A stretch of DNA of 64,000 nt from Corynebacterium mucifaciens (GCF_012396315.1 NZ_JAAXPF010000001.1:62001-126000), one strand, 5' to 3'. Shown: positions 53,467-62,611, numbered from the stretch's first letter. Numbers and translations: made by a program. Notes: generated by a model not told the origin, from the letters alone.

Positions 53467-54341
53467 TTGACGCCCGCGACACCGCCCTCATTTTCGAAGG
53501 CGGAGGCACCCGTAACTCGTACACCGCCCCCGTCGTGGAAAAGCTCATCGCTGAGGACGTGCAATTCGGCTGGGTCGGCGGCATTTCCGCCGGCTCGGTC
53601 CACGCGCTGAACTTCGCCTCCCGCGACACGTGGCGCTCCGAAAACGCGTTCACGGAGTTCGTGGGCAACCCCAAATTCGGCGGTTGGCGCTCCGTCGTGC
53701 GGGGCAAGGGCCTGATCAACGGCGAATGGGCGTACGAGCAATCCGAGGACGTCCTGCCGTTCGACTTCGACGCGTTTTCGCGGACCACCGAGGAGGTCCA
53801 CGTTGAGGCGGTGCGCGCCGACACGGGGGAGACGGTGGCGTTCAACCGCGAGGACCTGCGCACCCTGGACGACGTGGCTCTGGCCGCCCGAACGTCGTCG
53901 ACGCTGCCGATCCTGATGAAAATGCGAGAGATCGACGGCGTGCCCTACGTCGACGGTGCGCTCGGCACCTCGGGCGGTCTGCTTATCGACGCCGCTCGCG
54001 CCGCCGGCTACACCCGTTTCGTCGCGGTGCTCACCCGCCCGCGTGATTACGTTAAGGGGCCGCAAAAGCGCGAGCGCGCCGTGCGCCGCGTCCTGCGCAG
54101 CACCCCGAAGGTTGCCGACGCCATGGTGGCCCGGCCAAGCATCTACAACGCTGCGAAGCAGTCGCTTATCGACGAAGCTGACGCCGGCAACGCGTACATT
54201 TTCTTCCCCGAAGCGATGGGGGTTGAATCCACCGAGCTCGACGCGGAGAAGCTGCGGGCCAACTACGCGGCCGGGCAGGAGCAGATCGAGCGCGAGTGGC
54301 CCGCCATGCGCGAGTTCCTCACCCGCGACAGGGGGCGCTAG
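53463..54341 (+). CDS. Patatin-like phospholipase/acylhydrolase
   Basis: 292 residues. Oxyanion loop GGGTRNSY (13-20), nucleophile Ser42 in GISAGS, and catalytic Asp in VDGALG. This gives a Ser-Asp dyad acylhydrolase of the RssA/YjjU type. It is coupled to bioD by a four-base overlap. Corynebacteria often lack the early pimelate steps of biotin synthesis, so a link to acyl-chain supply is a possible reason for the position; that is inference. Ends overlapping prfC by four bases. Confidence 0.9.
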   Translation: MIDARDTALIFEGGGTRNSYTAPVVEKLIAEDVQFGWVGGISAGSVHALNFASRDTWRSENAFTEFVGNPKFGGWRSVVRGKGLINGEWAYEQSEDVLPFDFDAFSRTTEEVHVEAVRADTGETVAFNREDLRTLDDVALAARTSSTLPILMKMREIDGVPYVDGALGTSGGLLIDAARAAGYTRFVAVLTRPRDYVKGPQKRERAVRRVLRSTPKVADAMVARPSIYNAAKQSLIDEADAGNAYIFFPEAMGVESTELDAEKLRANYAAGQEQIEREWPAMREFLTRDRGR

Positions 54342-55978
54342 TCCGCGATCAGCGGCTCGATGGTCAGCTCCGGGTGCTCCTTCTCCACAAACGCGAGCTT
54401 CCACTTATCGCCGAAGAGCGCGATGAGCTCGCCGTCCGTGCGGGTGAAAATCTCCACGCCACGCTGCCGGCCCAGCTCTGGGGCGGACTCGGCGTCGGTG
54501 CGCCGCGCCACGGAATAGGGGATGGGCTCCGTGACGGTCTCCACGTTGTACTCGTTTTCCATGCGGGCCTGCATGACCTCGAACTGCATGGGGCCCACCG
54601 CCGCCATGACGGGGGCGGCGTCGCCGCGCAGGTCGTTGCGCAGAACCTGCACGACGCCTTCGGCATCGAGCTGATCCAGCGCCTTGCGAAACTGCTTGTA
54701 TTTGCCCAGGGACTTCGCGCGCAGCGTGCGGAAGTGCTCGGGAGCGAACTGCGGCATGGGCGGGAACTGGACCTTCTTGCCGGCGTAGATCGTGTCGCCC
54801 GGGGCGAGCGCGCCAGCGTTGACTAGACCGATGATGTCGCCCGGGAACGCAGTGTCCACCGTGTCGCGGCTGCGGCCGAAGACCGTCAGCGCGTACTTGG
54901 TGGAGAAGCTGCGTCCAGACTGCGCGTGCGTGACCTGCATGCCGCGGTCGAACTCGCCGGAGACCACGCGCATGAACGCAAGCGTGTCCCGGTGGTTCTT
55001 GTCCATGCCGGCCTGCACTTTGAACACCACGCCGGAGAAGTCGTCGCCCACCTCGCGCTGCTCGTCCATCGCGGTGGTGGACGCCTCGACGGCCTTCGGG
55101 TCCGAGGCGCGGCCTTCCGGCGCCGGGGCGATGGCGCACAGCGTGTCCAGGATCTGGTGCACGCCGAAGTTCAGCATCGCGGAGGCGAAGATGATCGGGG
55201 AGGTGATGCACTGCTCGAAGAGCTGCTGGTCGTGCACCGCGCCGTCTTCAAGCAGCAGCTCAGCTTCCTCCACCGCGGTGTCCCATACGTCGCCCTCCCG
55301 CTCGGCCGCCTCGGCGGGCGTGTAGTGCTCCTCGGGCGCGATGGTGGAACCGCCGGCGGTGCGCGTGAAATGGACGTAGCCGTCGATGGAGCCAGCGGCA
55401 TCGACATGGGCGAGGCCCCGGAAGTCGCCCGCTTCGCCCACGGGCCAGTACAGGGGCGTGGGTTGGAGGTCGATCTCCGTGACAATCTCGTCCACAAGCT
55501 CGAGCGGCTCGCGGCCGACGCGGTCCCACTTGTTGATCACGGTGACAATGGGCAGACCGCGCGCCTTGCACACGCGGAAGAGTTTCAGGGTTTGGGGCTC
55601 GAGGCCCTTGGCTGCGTCGATAAGCATGACGGCGGCGTCGACGGCGGAGAGCACGCGGTAGGTGTCCTCCGAGAAGTCCGCGTGGCCGGGCGTGTCCACC
55701 AAGTTGATCACGTACGGCTCACCCTCGAACCCGTCCGGCGCGTACTCGAACTGCAGGGCGGATGACGCGACGGAGATGCCGCGCTCCTTTTCCATCTCCA
55801 TCCAGTCCGAGACCGTGGCTTTGCGGTTGCCCTTGCCGTGCACCGCACCGGCCTCCGAGATCACGTGCGCGTGCAGCGCGAGCGCCTCCGTGATGGTCGA
55901 CTTACCGGCGTCCGGGTGGGCGATGACGGCGAATGTGCGGCGGCGCGCGGCCTCAGAAACGGTGCTCGAAGGGCTCAT
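54338..55978 (-). CDS. prfC: Peptide chain release factor 3
   Basis: 546 residues, translational GTPase. G1 is AHPDAGKSTITEAL, with ERGISVASSA (switch I), DTPGHADFSEDTYR and NKWD. RF3-specific C-terminal domains follow. It recycles RF1 and RF2 after termination. TAAGCT lies eight bases before the ATG on the minus strand. Convergent with the patatin gene. Confidence 0.97.
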   Translation of the reverse strand: MSPSSTVSEAARRRTFAVIAHPDAGKSTITEALALHAHVISEAGAVHGKGNRKATVSDWMEMEKERGISVASSALQFEYAPDGFEGEPYVINLVDTPGHADFSEDTYRVLSAVDAAVMLIDAAKGLEPQTLKLFRVCKARGLPIVTVINKWDRVGREPLELVDEIVTEIDLQPTPLYWPVGEAGDFRGLAHVDAAGSIDGYVHFTRTAGGSTIAPEEHYTPAEAAEREGDVWDTAVEEAELLLEDGAVHDQQLFEQCITSPIIFASAMLNFGVHQILDTLCAIAPAPEGRASDPKAVEASTTAMDEQREVGDDFSGVVFKVQAGMDKNHRDTLAFMRVVSGEFDRGMQVTHAQSGRSFSTKYALTVFGRSRDTVDTAFPGDIIGLVNAGALAPGDTIYAGKKVQFPPMPQFAPEHFRTLRAKSLGKYKQFRKALDQLDAEGVVQVLRNDLRGDAAPVMAAVGPMQFEVMQARMENEYNVETVTEPIPYSVARRTDAESAPELGRQRGVEIFTRTDGELIALFGDKWKLAFVEKEHPELTIEPLIAD

Positions 55979-56025
55979 GGGCAGCTAGCTTATCGACGCA
56001 CCTTCGGCCAAGTACAGTCGTGTCT
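55979..56025. promoter_or_regulatory. Divergent promoters prfC / FMN reductase
   Basis: Minus: TAAGCT (55992-55987) eight bases before the prfC ATG. Plus: TACAGT (56013-56018) seven bases before ATG 56026. Confidence 0.5.
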
Positions 56026-56565
56026 ATGACAACAATCGGAGTATTTCTTGGATCGGTACGACGCGGCCGCATCGGCGAGCAGGTGGCCAACTGGGTGATG
56101 GATGCCGCGGGCGAGCGCGACGCTGAGTACCGCCTGTTGGACCTGGCGGAATTCGACGTGCCCCACTTGGTGGCGGAGGTCGTGCCGGGCGCGGCGAACA
56201 AGCAGTACGACGACCCGGCGGTGACCCGCCGGTCCGAGGCGGTGGACGCGTGCGACGGCTACGTCTTTGTCTCTGCCGAGTATAACCACTCTGTGCCGGG
56301 GACAATGAAGAACGCCTTCGACTCCCTGTTCGGGGAGTGGGCGGGCAAGCCGGTGGCCTTTGTCAGCTACGGCGCGGACGGCGGCGTGCGCGCGGTGGAG
56401 CACTGGCGCCAGATCGTGGGCAACCTGTCCATGACGGACATCCGCAACCAGGTTGCCTTGAACATCTACGGCGAGGACGCCGAGGGCGCGGATCTCGCCC
56501 CGCGCGAGCACAAGCAGGCCGCGCTCCTGCGCGCGCTCAGCGATCTTGAGCGCGCGACTGCCTAA
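56026..56565 (+). CDS. NAD(P)H-dependent FMN reductase family
   Basis: 179 residues, flavodoxin-like fold. FMN-binding features: GVFLGSVRRGRIGEQVANW (phosphate loop), the SAEYNHSVPGTMKNAFD segment (the YNHSxP motif), and AFVSYGADGG. This matches quinone or azo reductase-like proteins. Leaderless-type start. Ends overlapping pth by four bases in convergent orientation. Confidence 0.93.
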   Translation: MTTIGVFLGSVRRGRIGEQVANWVMDAAGERDAEYRLLDLAEFDVPHLVAEVVPGAANKQYDDPAVTRRSEAVDACDGYVFVSAEYNHSVPGTMKNAFDSLFGEWAGKPVAFVSYGADGGVRAVEHWRQIVGNLSMTDIRNQVALNIYGEDAEGADLAPREHKQAALLRALSDLERATA

Positions 56566-57140
56566 CGCGCGTGGATCGCGTTCTGCGCCTTCTGCAGCCC
56601 CTCTGAGGTGAGCAGGCGCACTGCGTCCACCGCATCCCCTGTGGCGGTCGCCCGCACCTCTTCGCCTGCGGGGCCGAGTACCCAATCGGGCACCGGCACG
56701 CCACTGGGTGGGCGCCCGATGCCCACGCGCACGCGGAGGTAGTCGCGGGTGCCCAGGTGCTCAGTGATGGACTTCAGCCCGTTGTGGCCGTTCTCGTTAC
56801 CGCCGAACTTCAGGCGCACAGTTCCGGCGGGAAGGTCCAGCTCGTCGTGGATGACAATCACCCGCTCCGGGGCCGCGCCGAGCTGCGCCGCTAGGGGGCC
56901 GACGGCCTCGCCGGTGGTGTTCATGTACGTGGTGGACCGGGCATAGGCGACACCGTCGCGTACCTGCGCGAGCGCCTTGACCCCGGGCACCGGAGCGAGG
57001 TTGCCAGCGAGCTGGGCAAGCGCCATGTAGCCCACGTTATGCCTGGTACCGGCGTATTTATCCCCGGGGTTGCCCAGGCCCACAACGAGCCAATCCGCGT
57101 CCAGCGGGGGCGGGGGTGTGCGCCTGAAGAATCCGAGCAT
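56562..57140 (-). CDS. pth: Peptidyl-tRNA hydrolase, first copy
   Basis: 192 residues. Cleaves peptidyl-tRNA released from ribosomes. The active site is conserved: GLGNPGDKYAGTRHNVGYM (catalytic His in RHNVG), STTYMNTTGEAV, IHDELDLPAG (Asp), and GHNGLKSI. An N-terminal extension MLGFFRRTPPPPLDADW is not part of the fold. ATG 57140 is seven bases after TAGAGT. A paralog lies 1.7 kb away. Confidence 0.95.
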   Translation of the reverse strand: MLGFFRRTPPPPLDADWLVVGLGNPGDKYAGTRHNVGYMALAQLAGNLAPVPGVKALAQVRDGVAYARSTTYMNTTGEAVGPLAAQLGAAPERVIVIHDELDLPAGTVRLKFGGNENGHNGLKSITEHLGTRDYLRVRVGIGRPPSGVPVPDWVLGPAGEEVRATATGDAVDAVRLLTSEGLQKAQNAIHAR

Positions 57141-57156
57141 GACGCATACTCTAGCC
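57141..57156. promoter_or_regulatory. Overlapping divergent leaderless promoters (pth / nitronate monooxygenase)
   Basis: Sixteen bases separate the two ATGs. TACTCTA (57147-57153) can act on both strands: TAGAGT on the minus strand is seven bases before the pth ATG. On the plus strand CATACT or TACTCT is six or four bases before ATG 57157. Confidence 0.45.
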
Positions 57157-58029
57157 ATGGAGTTTCCCAGTGTGATCGCAGCACCCATGGCGGGCGGGCC
57201 GTCCACGCCCGCGCTGGTCAACGCCGTGACGTTCGGGTTCATCGCGCTCGGCACCTGCACCGTCGAGCAGTCCCGGGCCTGGCTTAACGCGTGCGAGCCC
57301 CCGTTCGGCGCAAATCTTTTTGTGCCTCAGCCAGCTCCCGCACCTGCGGACGTCCGTTCGGTCGCCCGCCGCCTCGGCCAGCCGGTCCCCGCAGTGCGGT
57401 CCGACTACGCGGAGAAGTTCGCGCTCGTCCTCGACGCCGCCCCCGCCGTCGTCTCCTCTACGTTCGGATGTTTCACGCGCAGCGAGATCGCGCAGTTGCA
57501 CGCGGTCGGCTCGGAGGCGTGGGCAACGGTGACCAGCCCCGCCGAGATCGCAGAGGCCGCGCGCCGGGGCGTCGACGGCATGATCGTCCAGGGCCCGAGA
57601 GCCGGCGGCCACCGTGCCACTTGGAGCCAGCACGACGACCCCGCGCAAGACTCGCTGGAAGCGCTGCTCACACTTGTCGACGGACCCGTCATCGCGGCGG
57701 GAGGGGTGCGGGGGCCGGAGGACGTGGCAGCCGCAGGCGTGCCTGTCGCGTGCGGCACCGCGTTCTTGCTTGCGGACGAAGCCGGCACGAGCCCGCGCAA
57801 CCGCGAGCTGCTGAGGTCGGACGCGCCGGCGGTGGTGACGCGGGCATTCTCAGGGCGGTGGGCGAGCGGGGTGAAAACCGCGTTCACGCGAGCCCACCCG
57901 GACCTCCCGCCGACGTACCCCTACTTGCGCCCGATGACCAGCGCTAACGACTACTGCCTCGTCGGCGCAGACCGCGGCGAGCTGCTCACCGCGCCGGCGA
58001 AGGAGATCGAGCGGATGCTCACAGGTTAG
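57157..58029 (+). CDS. Nitronate monooxygenase family
   Basis: 290 residues, FMN-dependent TIM barrel. Features: VIAAPMAGGPSTPALVNAV at the N-terminus, MIVQGPRAGGHRATW (the G-x-x-A-G-G-H motif), VIAAGGVRGPEDV and VACGTAFLLADEAG. It oxidises nitronates such as propionate 3-nitronate. Slightly short of the usual 310-350 residues. Starts with a leaderless-type promoter shared with pth. Confidence 0.9.
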   Translation: MEFPSVIAAPMAGGPSTPALVNAVTFGFIALGTCTVEQSRAWLNACEPPFGANLFVPQPAPAPADVRSVARRLGQPVPAVRSDYAEKFALVLDAAPAVVSSTFGCFTRSEIAQLHAVGSEAWATVTSPAEIAEAARRGVDGMIVQGPRAGGHRATWSQHDDPAQDSLEALLTLVDGPVIAAGGVRGPEDVAAAGVPVACGTAFLLADEAGTSPRNRELLRSDAPAVVTRAFSGRWASGVKTAFTRAHPDLPPTYPYLRPMTSANDYCLVGADRGELLTAPAKEIERMLTG

Positions 58030-58041
58030 CGGCGTGCTGGC

Positions 58042-58836
58042 CTAGTACACGCGCATGGTGTTCTCGATGGCGCCGAGGCCCTCGATTTCCACCCGCACCG
58101 TATCGCCGTCGCGCAAGTACCGCTTCGGGTCGCGCGCGTGGCCCACGCCGGCGGGCGTGCCGGTGGCTATGATGTCGCCCGGCTCAAGCGGGTAGAGGTG
58201 CGAAATGAACTCCACCAGCTTGGCGGGCGTGAACACCAGGTCGTCGGTGGGGGCGTGCTGCATCACCTCACCGTTGAGCGTGGTGGTGATGGTCGGCCCC
58301 GGCTGCCACTCGGTGTCCAGCCACGGCCCGAACCCGGCCGTCTTCTCCAGCGACTTGCCCTGGTGCCATTGCTTCGTGCGGTTTTGATACTCGCGCTGGG
58401 AGCAATCGTTGATCACGCTATAGCCCGCGATGTGCTTCGCCCCGTCAGTGGCGTGGCGTGCGCGGGATCCGATGATGACCGCCAGCTCGCCTTCGAAGTC
58501 GAGGGCGTCGGCGTTGAAGTCGGGCACCTCTGCGTCGTCGTGGGCGCCGATGAGCGCCTCCGGGAACTTGATGAATAAGGTGGGCACGTCCGGCTGCTCG
58601 TGGCCCATCTCCGCGATGTGCTTGGCGTAGTTCAGGCCCACGCAAATGATCTTCCCCGGGCGCGGGATGACGGGGGCGAGGTCAGCCGGGGCGAAGGTGA
58701 ACTCCTCGCCCTCCTCGTACGCTCCGGTGCGGAGGACCGCGCCGACGTCCTCGGCGCCGAGCGCGACAGCCCGCCCGTCGCCGATAATGCGCGCTGCCGT
58801 GGTGGTGTCACCGGTCCTGATTGTTGCGAGTCTCAT
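58042..58836 (-). CDS. Fumarylacetoacetate hydrolase family protein
   Basis: 264 residues. The C-terminal FAH fold has ICVGLNYAKHIAEMG, the metal site around FEGELAVIIG (E-x-E-type), DCSQREYQNRTKQW, KSLEKTAGFGPWL and TGTPAGVGHARDP. It may hydrolyse or decarboxylate a beta-keto or dioic acid; substrate unknown. It has its own -10 within the pth paralog. Confidence 0.94.
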   Translation of the reverse strand: MRLATIRTGDTTTAARIIGDGRAVALGAEDVGAVLRTGAYEEGEEFTFAPADLAPVIPRPGKIICVGLNYAKHIAEMGHEQPDVPTLFIKFPEALIGAHDDAEVPDFNADALDFEGELAVIIGSRARHATDGAKHIAGYSVINDCSQREYQNRTKQWHQGKSLEKTAGFGPWLDTEWQPGPTITTTLNGEVMQHAPTDDLVFTPAKLVEFISHLYPLEPGDIIATGTPAGVGHARDPKRYLRDGDTVRVEIEGLGAIENTMRVY

Positions 58837-58841
58837 GCGGG

Positions 58842-59393
58842 CTAGCCTATCGCGCGCATGATCTCGTCGGCCGCGTCCGCGGCGGCGATGGCGAGGTCCA
58901 CCTGCTCTTTCGCGCTGAATGGTTTGAGCACGTAATCTGCGGGCGCCATGCGGCCGGGCGGGCGGCCGATGCCAACCGCGACCTTGTTGTACGGCTTGCC
59001 GCCGAGGGATTTGGTGATGGATTTCAGGCCGTTGTGCCCGTGGTCGCCGCCGCCGAGGCGCAGCTTCACCTCGCCGAGCTCCAAGTCAAGCTCGTCGTGG
59101 ACCACGTACAACTGCTCCGGCTGCACGTGGAAGTAGTCCATGAGCGCTTTCACAGGGCCGCCGGAGACGTTCATAAAGGAACGGGTGCGCGCGAGGACCG
59201 TCAGGTCGTCGTCAAGCAGTCGGCCCTTCGACAGCTCCGCGATCTCCGCGTTCGTGCGCTTGTGCACTGCCAGCTGCGCCGGCATCGGCGTTGCACGCCC
59301 GAGCAGCTCCTCGACGACGAACACGCCGGCGTTGTGCCGCGTGCCGGCATACTGCGGTCCTGGATTGCCCAGGCCGACGATCAAGATAGTCAC
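58842..59393 (-). CDS. pth2: Peptidyl-tRNA hydrolase, second copy
   Basis: 183 residues. Same active site as the first copy: GLGNPGPQYAGTRHNAGVF, SFMNVSGGPV, VHDELDLELG, GHNGLKSI. It lacks the N-terminal extension, has FMNVSGG instead of YMNTTGE, and is the more standard version. GTG 59393. It lies 73 bases downstream of rplY, an association seen in many bacteria, so this is likely the ancestral copy; symbol used only to separate the two. Confidence 0.94.
   Translation of the reverse strand: MTILIVGLGNPGPQYAGTRHNAGVFVVEELLGRATPMPAQLAVHKRTNAEIAELSKGRLLDDDLTVLARTRSFMNVSGGPVKALMDYFHVQPEQLYVVHDELDLELGEVKLRLGGGDHGHNGLKSITKSLGGKPYNKVAVGIGRPPGRMAPADYVLKPFSAKEQVDLAIAAADAADEIMRAIG
58844..58849 (-). 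promoter_or_regulatory. -10 hexamer of the FAH-family gene
   Basis: TAGGCT on the minus strand, seven bases before ATG 58836. It overlaps the stop of the upstream pth gene. Confidence 0.45.
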
Positions 59394-59412
59394 GCGGACG
59401 AGGATAACCGGC

Positions 59413-59450
59413 ACAAAACAACGGCCACAGGTGAGGCACCTGTGGCCGTT
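59413..59450 (-). terminator. Intrinsic terminator of rplY
   Basis: A perfect 14-bp stem (59420-59433 with 59437-59450) with a 3-base loop. On the minus strand it is followed by GTTTTG. It lies 17 bases past the rplY stop and just before the pth2 start. Confidence 0.9.
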
Positions 59451-59466
59451 GGGGGAGGCGGGGGAT

Positions 59467-60138
59467 TTACTGGTTTGCGCCCTCGTCGCCCTCGCCACCG
59501 TCAGCGATCTCGACGGTTTCGTCGGCGTCAGCGCCAGCGTCGGCGCCGCCCTCTTCGGCTTCCGCAGCGGCAGCCTCGAGCTCTTCGTCGACCTCTTGGT
59601 AGGTGACGTTGACCAGCAGGGTCTCCGGGTCGGAGATGAGCTCCGCACCGGCCGGGAGCTGGAGGTCGGATGCGTACAGCGTGTCGCCGATCTCCTTGCC
59701 CTCGATGGAGATGGTCAGCTCGTCCGGGATGGACAGGGCGTCGATCTCGATCTCCACCACGTCGGCCTCCTGCAGCACCACTGCATCCGGGGCCGCCTCG
59801 CCTTCGGTGACAACCGGGACCTCGACGGTGACCTTCTCGCCGCGCTTGATGCCCAGCAGGTCGATGTGGTCGATGTCGAGGGAGAGGACGTTCTGGTCGA
59901 CGTGCTTGACCATGGCGAGCAGCTTCTCGCCGTCGAGCTCGAGTTCGACGATGGCGTTGGTGCCGTCGTTGCGCACGACCGCGGTCATCTCGATGCGGTC
60001 CACGGCGAAGTGGACGTTGTCGATGCCCTTTTCGTACAGAACGCCCGGGATCTTGCCGTCGCGGCGCAGGCGGCGTGCGGAGCCCTTGCCGAACTCCTCG
60101 CGGCGCTCGCCCTTGATGGCGGTGGGGGTAATAGCCAT
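59467..60138 (-). CDS. rplY: 50S ribosomal protein L25/general stress protein Ctc
   Basis: 223 residues. The N-terminal L25 domain has GKGSARRLRRDGKIPGVLY (5S rRNA binding). The TL5-type C-terminal beta domain (about 95-185) follows, then an acidic Ala/Glu/Asp tail (about 190-223) longer than in most homologs. AAGGAG precedes ATG 60138. Followed by a strong terminator. Confidence 0.96.
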   Translation of the reverse strand: MAITPTAIKGERREEFGKGSARRLRRDGKIPGVLYEKGIDNVHFAVDRIEMTAVVRNDGTNAIVELELDGEKLLAMVKHVDQNVLSLDIDHIDLLGIKRGEKVTVEVPVVTEGEAAPDAVVLQEADVVEIEIDALSIPDELTISIEGKEIGDTLYASDLQLPAGAELISDPETLLVNVTYQEVDEELEAAAAEAEEGGADAGADADETVEIADGGEGDEGANQ

Positions 60139-60270
60139 GATGTACTCCTTCTTCGTGGAAGGGCCACAGGCCTTGCCTGCGACCACTGAACGGGTAGGTG
60201 CTCGTCGAGTGATCGCAAAAGGATCTTCATCGCGTCGATAACGGCCCCACGTGGGCCCTCGCCGAGACTG

Positions 60271-61605
60271 CTACAGGGTAGCAGGGCGGTCCTGCCACAC
60301 AAAATGCCCGCTGGCCTGCAGCGCTTCGTGTTCGTGGCCAAGCGGGATCCCGCGCCGGTCGCGCACCAGGAGCGAGACGACGAGCCCGGTCAGCGTCGCC
60401 GCCATCAAGTACGCCGTGATCGCGGCCGTGCCGCCCGTTGCCTCTCGCAGCGCCGCCGCGATAGTGGGGGCGAACGCGCCGCCGAGGATCGCGCCCAGCG
60501 CGTACGAGATGGATGCCCCGGAAGCCCGCACCGAAGCGGGGAAGAGCTCGGCGTAGAACGCCCCGATCTCGCCGTACGTGAGTCCCAGACCCACGGTGAG
60601 GAAGATCAGCGCCGCGGTAATCTTCGCCACCGAGCCGGTGTTGACCAGCGGGAACAGCGCGGCCACGCCCGCCGCCTGCACGATAAAGCCGATGACGAGC
60701 GTCCGCCTGCGCCCGATGTAGTCCGACACCCAGCCGGCGAACGCGGTGGTGCACAGCCAGACCGCGGCCGAGGCGGTGACGGCCCAGAGGATGTCGCCGC
60801 GCTCCACCGCGAGTCCGGCTGGGTCCGTGACGTAGTTCTGGATGTAGCCGCCCGTGGTCATGTATCCGACCGCGCCGTTGGCCGCGAAAATCAATGCGGC
60901 GGCAACGACCACGCCGGCGTGGCGCTTGAACAGCGAGCCCACGGGGTTGCGCGCCCCGACCTCGCGCATCTCTTCCACCACGGGCGATTCGTCAACGCCG
61001 GTACGGATCCACCATCCAAGCAGCGTCAAGCCGACGGAGAGGAGGAACGGCACGCGCCAGCCCCACTGCATGAACGCGTCCCCGGGAGCGATGACGGTCA
61101 TCAGCGCCAGCACGCCGGACGATAAGAGCAGACCCGCCGGCACACCAACCTGCGGCCCCGCGCCGTAGAGGCCGCGCTTGTCCGTCGGCGCGTGCTCCAC
61201 CGCCAGCAGCACCGCGGAGCCCCACTCGCCGCCGGCGGACGTGCCCTGCAGAATGCGCAGGACCACCAGCGCGGCGGGCGCGAACCACCCCGCGGTCTCG
61301 TACGTAGGCAGCAGGCCGATCAGCGCCGTTGCGGTGCCCATGGTGAACAGCGTGACCATGAGCACGCCGCGGCGCCCCAGCCGGTCGCCGAAGTGGCCCG
61401 CCAGCACCGCGCCAAGGGGGCGGAATAAGAAGGACAGCCCCACGGTGAGGAAGCTGGCGATGGTCGCCGCCGCCGGCCCGAGCGGCCCGAACATCACTTT
61501 GTTGAAGACCAGGCCAGCAACAGCGGCGTAGAGGAAGTAGTCGTACCACTCCACCGCGGTGCCGATGGTGGTAGCCGCGATGACGCGGCGCCGCTCACTG
61601 CGCAC
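60271..61605 (-). CDS. MFS transporter, metabolite:H+ symporter type
   Basis: 444 residues, 12 membrane helices. MHS-family features: GTAVEWYDYFLYAAVAGLVFN, FRPLGAVLAGHFGDRLGRRGVL (core GHFGDRLGRR), and LQGTSAGGEWGSAVLLAVEHAP. Homologs carry shikimate, proline/betaine or other organic acids. GTG 61605 overlaps the aminotransferase by 11 bases, so it is the third gene of the operon. Substrate may relate to aromatic or keto acids made by the aminotransferase; inferred. Confidence 0.92.
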   Translation of the reverse strand: MRSERRRVIAATTIGTAVEWYDYFLYAAVAGLVFNKVMFGPLGPAAATIASFLTVGLSFLFRPLGAVLAGHFGDRLGRRGVLMVTLFTMGTATALIGLLPTYETAGWFAPAALVVLRILQGTSAGGEWGSAVLLAVEHAPTDKRGLYGAGPQVGVPAGLLLSSGVLALMTVIAPGDAFMQWGWRVPFLLSVGLTLLGWWIRTGVDESPVVEEMREVGARNPVGSLFKRHAGVVVAAALIFAANGAVGYMTTGGYIQNYVTDPAGLAVERGDILWAVTASAAVWLCTTAFAGWVSDYIGRRRTLVIGFIVQAAGVAALFPLVNTGSVAKITAALIFLTVGLGLTYGEIGAFYAELFPASVRASGASISYALGAILGGAFAPTIAAALREATGGTAAITAYLMAATLTGLVVSLLVRDRRGIPLGHEHEALQASGHFVWQDRPATL

Positions 61606-62611
61606 GGTTCCAAGCCTCCAATAGTTCGTCGGTCTCTTCTGAGTTGGTCACTGTCACGCGGATGCCTTCGGGGAACACCCGCACGAGCACACCCTCTGCT
61701 GCGAGGCGGTCCGCGAGCGCGTGGTCCGCGTCGGGCAACCACACAAAGTTTGCCTGCGACGGGGCGAGCTGAAGCTTCTCGACGACACGTTCCCGCTCCG
61801 CCACGGTGCCGTCGATACGCGCACGCAGCTCATCGGTCGCCGCGAGCGACGCGAGCGCCGCCACCTGCCCGATCGAACTGACAGAAAACGGCACCGCGAC
61901 CTTGTTCAGGGCCTCGATGACGGTCTGCGGGCCGAAGGCGTACCCCACTCGCACCCCGGCGAGACCGTACGCCTTGGAGAAGGTACGCAGTCCCACAACG
62001 TTGGGGTAGCGGGTGATTGCCTCGGTGGCCACGGGTGTGTCGGCGGCCTGGTTGTACTCGAAGTAGGCCTCATCCAGCGCAACCAGCACGCCTGCCGGCA
62101 CCGCGTCCATGAAGGCGGCGAATTCGGCGTCGGTGACCGTCGTGCCGGTGGGGTTGTTCGGGTTGCACACGAAGATGAGCCTCGTGCGGTCGTTCACCGC
62201 CGCGGCGAGCGCGGGCAGGTCCACGCGGTGGTCATCGGTCAGCGGGACCGGCACCGGGGTAGCCCCGGCGATCTGGGCGAAGATCGGATAGGCCTCGAAG
62301 CTGCGCCAGGGAAACACCACCTCATCGCCGGGCCCCGCAACGGCGGTGACCAGCTGCTGGCACAGGGCGGACGAGCCGGTGCCCACCGCGACCTGCTCCG
62401 CAGCAACACCGAGGTGCTCGGCAAGCGCCGCGCGCAGCTGCACCGCGCCCAAGTCCGGGTAGCGGTTGACGCCGCCGAGCGCGGCCCGCATGGCCTCGAT
62501 CACGCTCGACAGGGGTTCCTCGGCGCTCTCATTGGAAGACAGCTTGATGGCGCGCTCGTCGCGCACGCCTGGGACGTACGCGGGCAGCGAATCAAGGTCG
62601 GGGCGGATCAT
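61595..62611 (-). CDS. pat: Aromatic amino acid/histidinol-phosphate aminotransferase
   Basis: 338 residues, class I PLP aminotransferase. Motifs: LSSNESAEEP, GTGSSALCQQLV, VCNPNNPTGT, DEAYFEY, and PLP Lys in RTFSKAYGLAGVRVG. The length and start RPDLDSLPAYVPG match actinobacterial Pat (phenylalanine/aromatic aminotransferase), a HisC paralog; HisC proper is the alternative. ATG overlaps the permease stop in ATGA. The operon with an amino-acid permease supports an amino-acid transaminase role. Confidence 0.92.
   Translation of the reverse strand: MIRPDLDSLPAYVPGVRDERAIKLSSNESAEEPLSSVIEAMRAALGGVNRYPDLGAVQLRAALAEHLGVAAEQVAVGTGSSALCQQLVTAVAGPGDEVVFPWRSFEAYPIFAQIAGATPVPVPLTDDHRVDLPALAAAVNDRTRLIFVCNPNNPTGTTVTDAEFAAFMDAVPAGVLVALDEAYFEYNQAADTPVATEAITRYPNVVGLRTFSKAYGLAGVRVGYAFGPQTVIEALNKVAVPFSVSSIGQVAALASLAATDELRARIDGTVAERERVVEKLQLAPSQANFVWLPDADHALADRLAAEGVLVRVFPEGIRVTVTNSEETDELLEAWNRAQ

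Noticed and set aside
60256..60284. Hairpin CTGCTA/TAGCAG at the end of the MFS gene as a terminator
   Set aside because: Only six base pairs and no T-tract on the minus strand; not strong enough to call.
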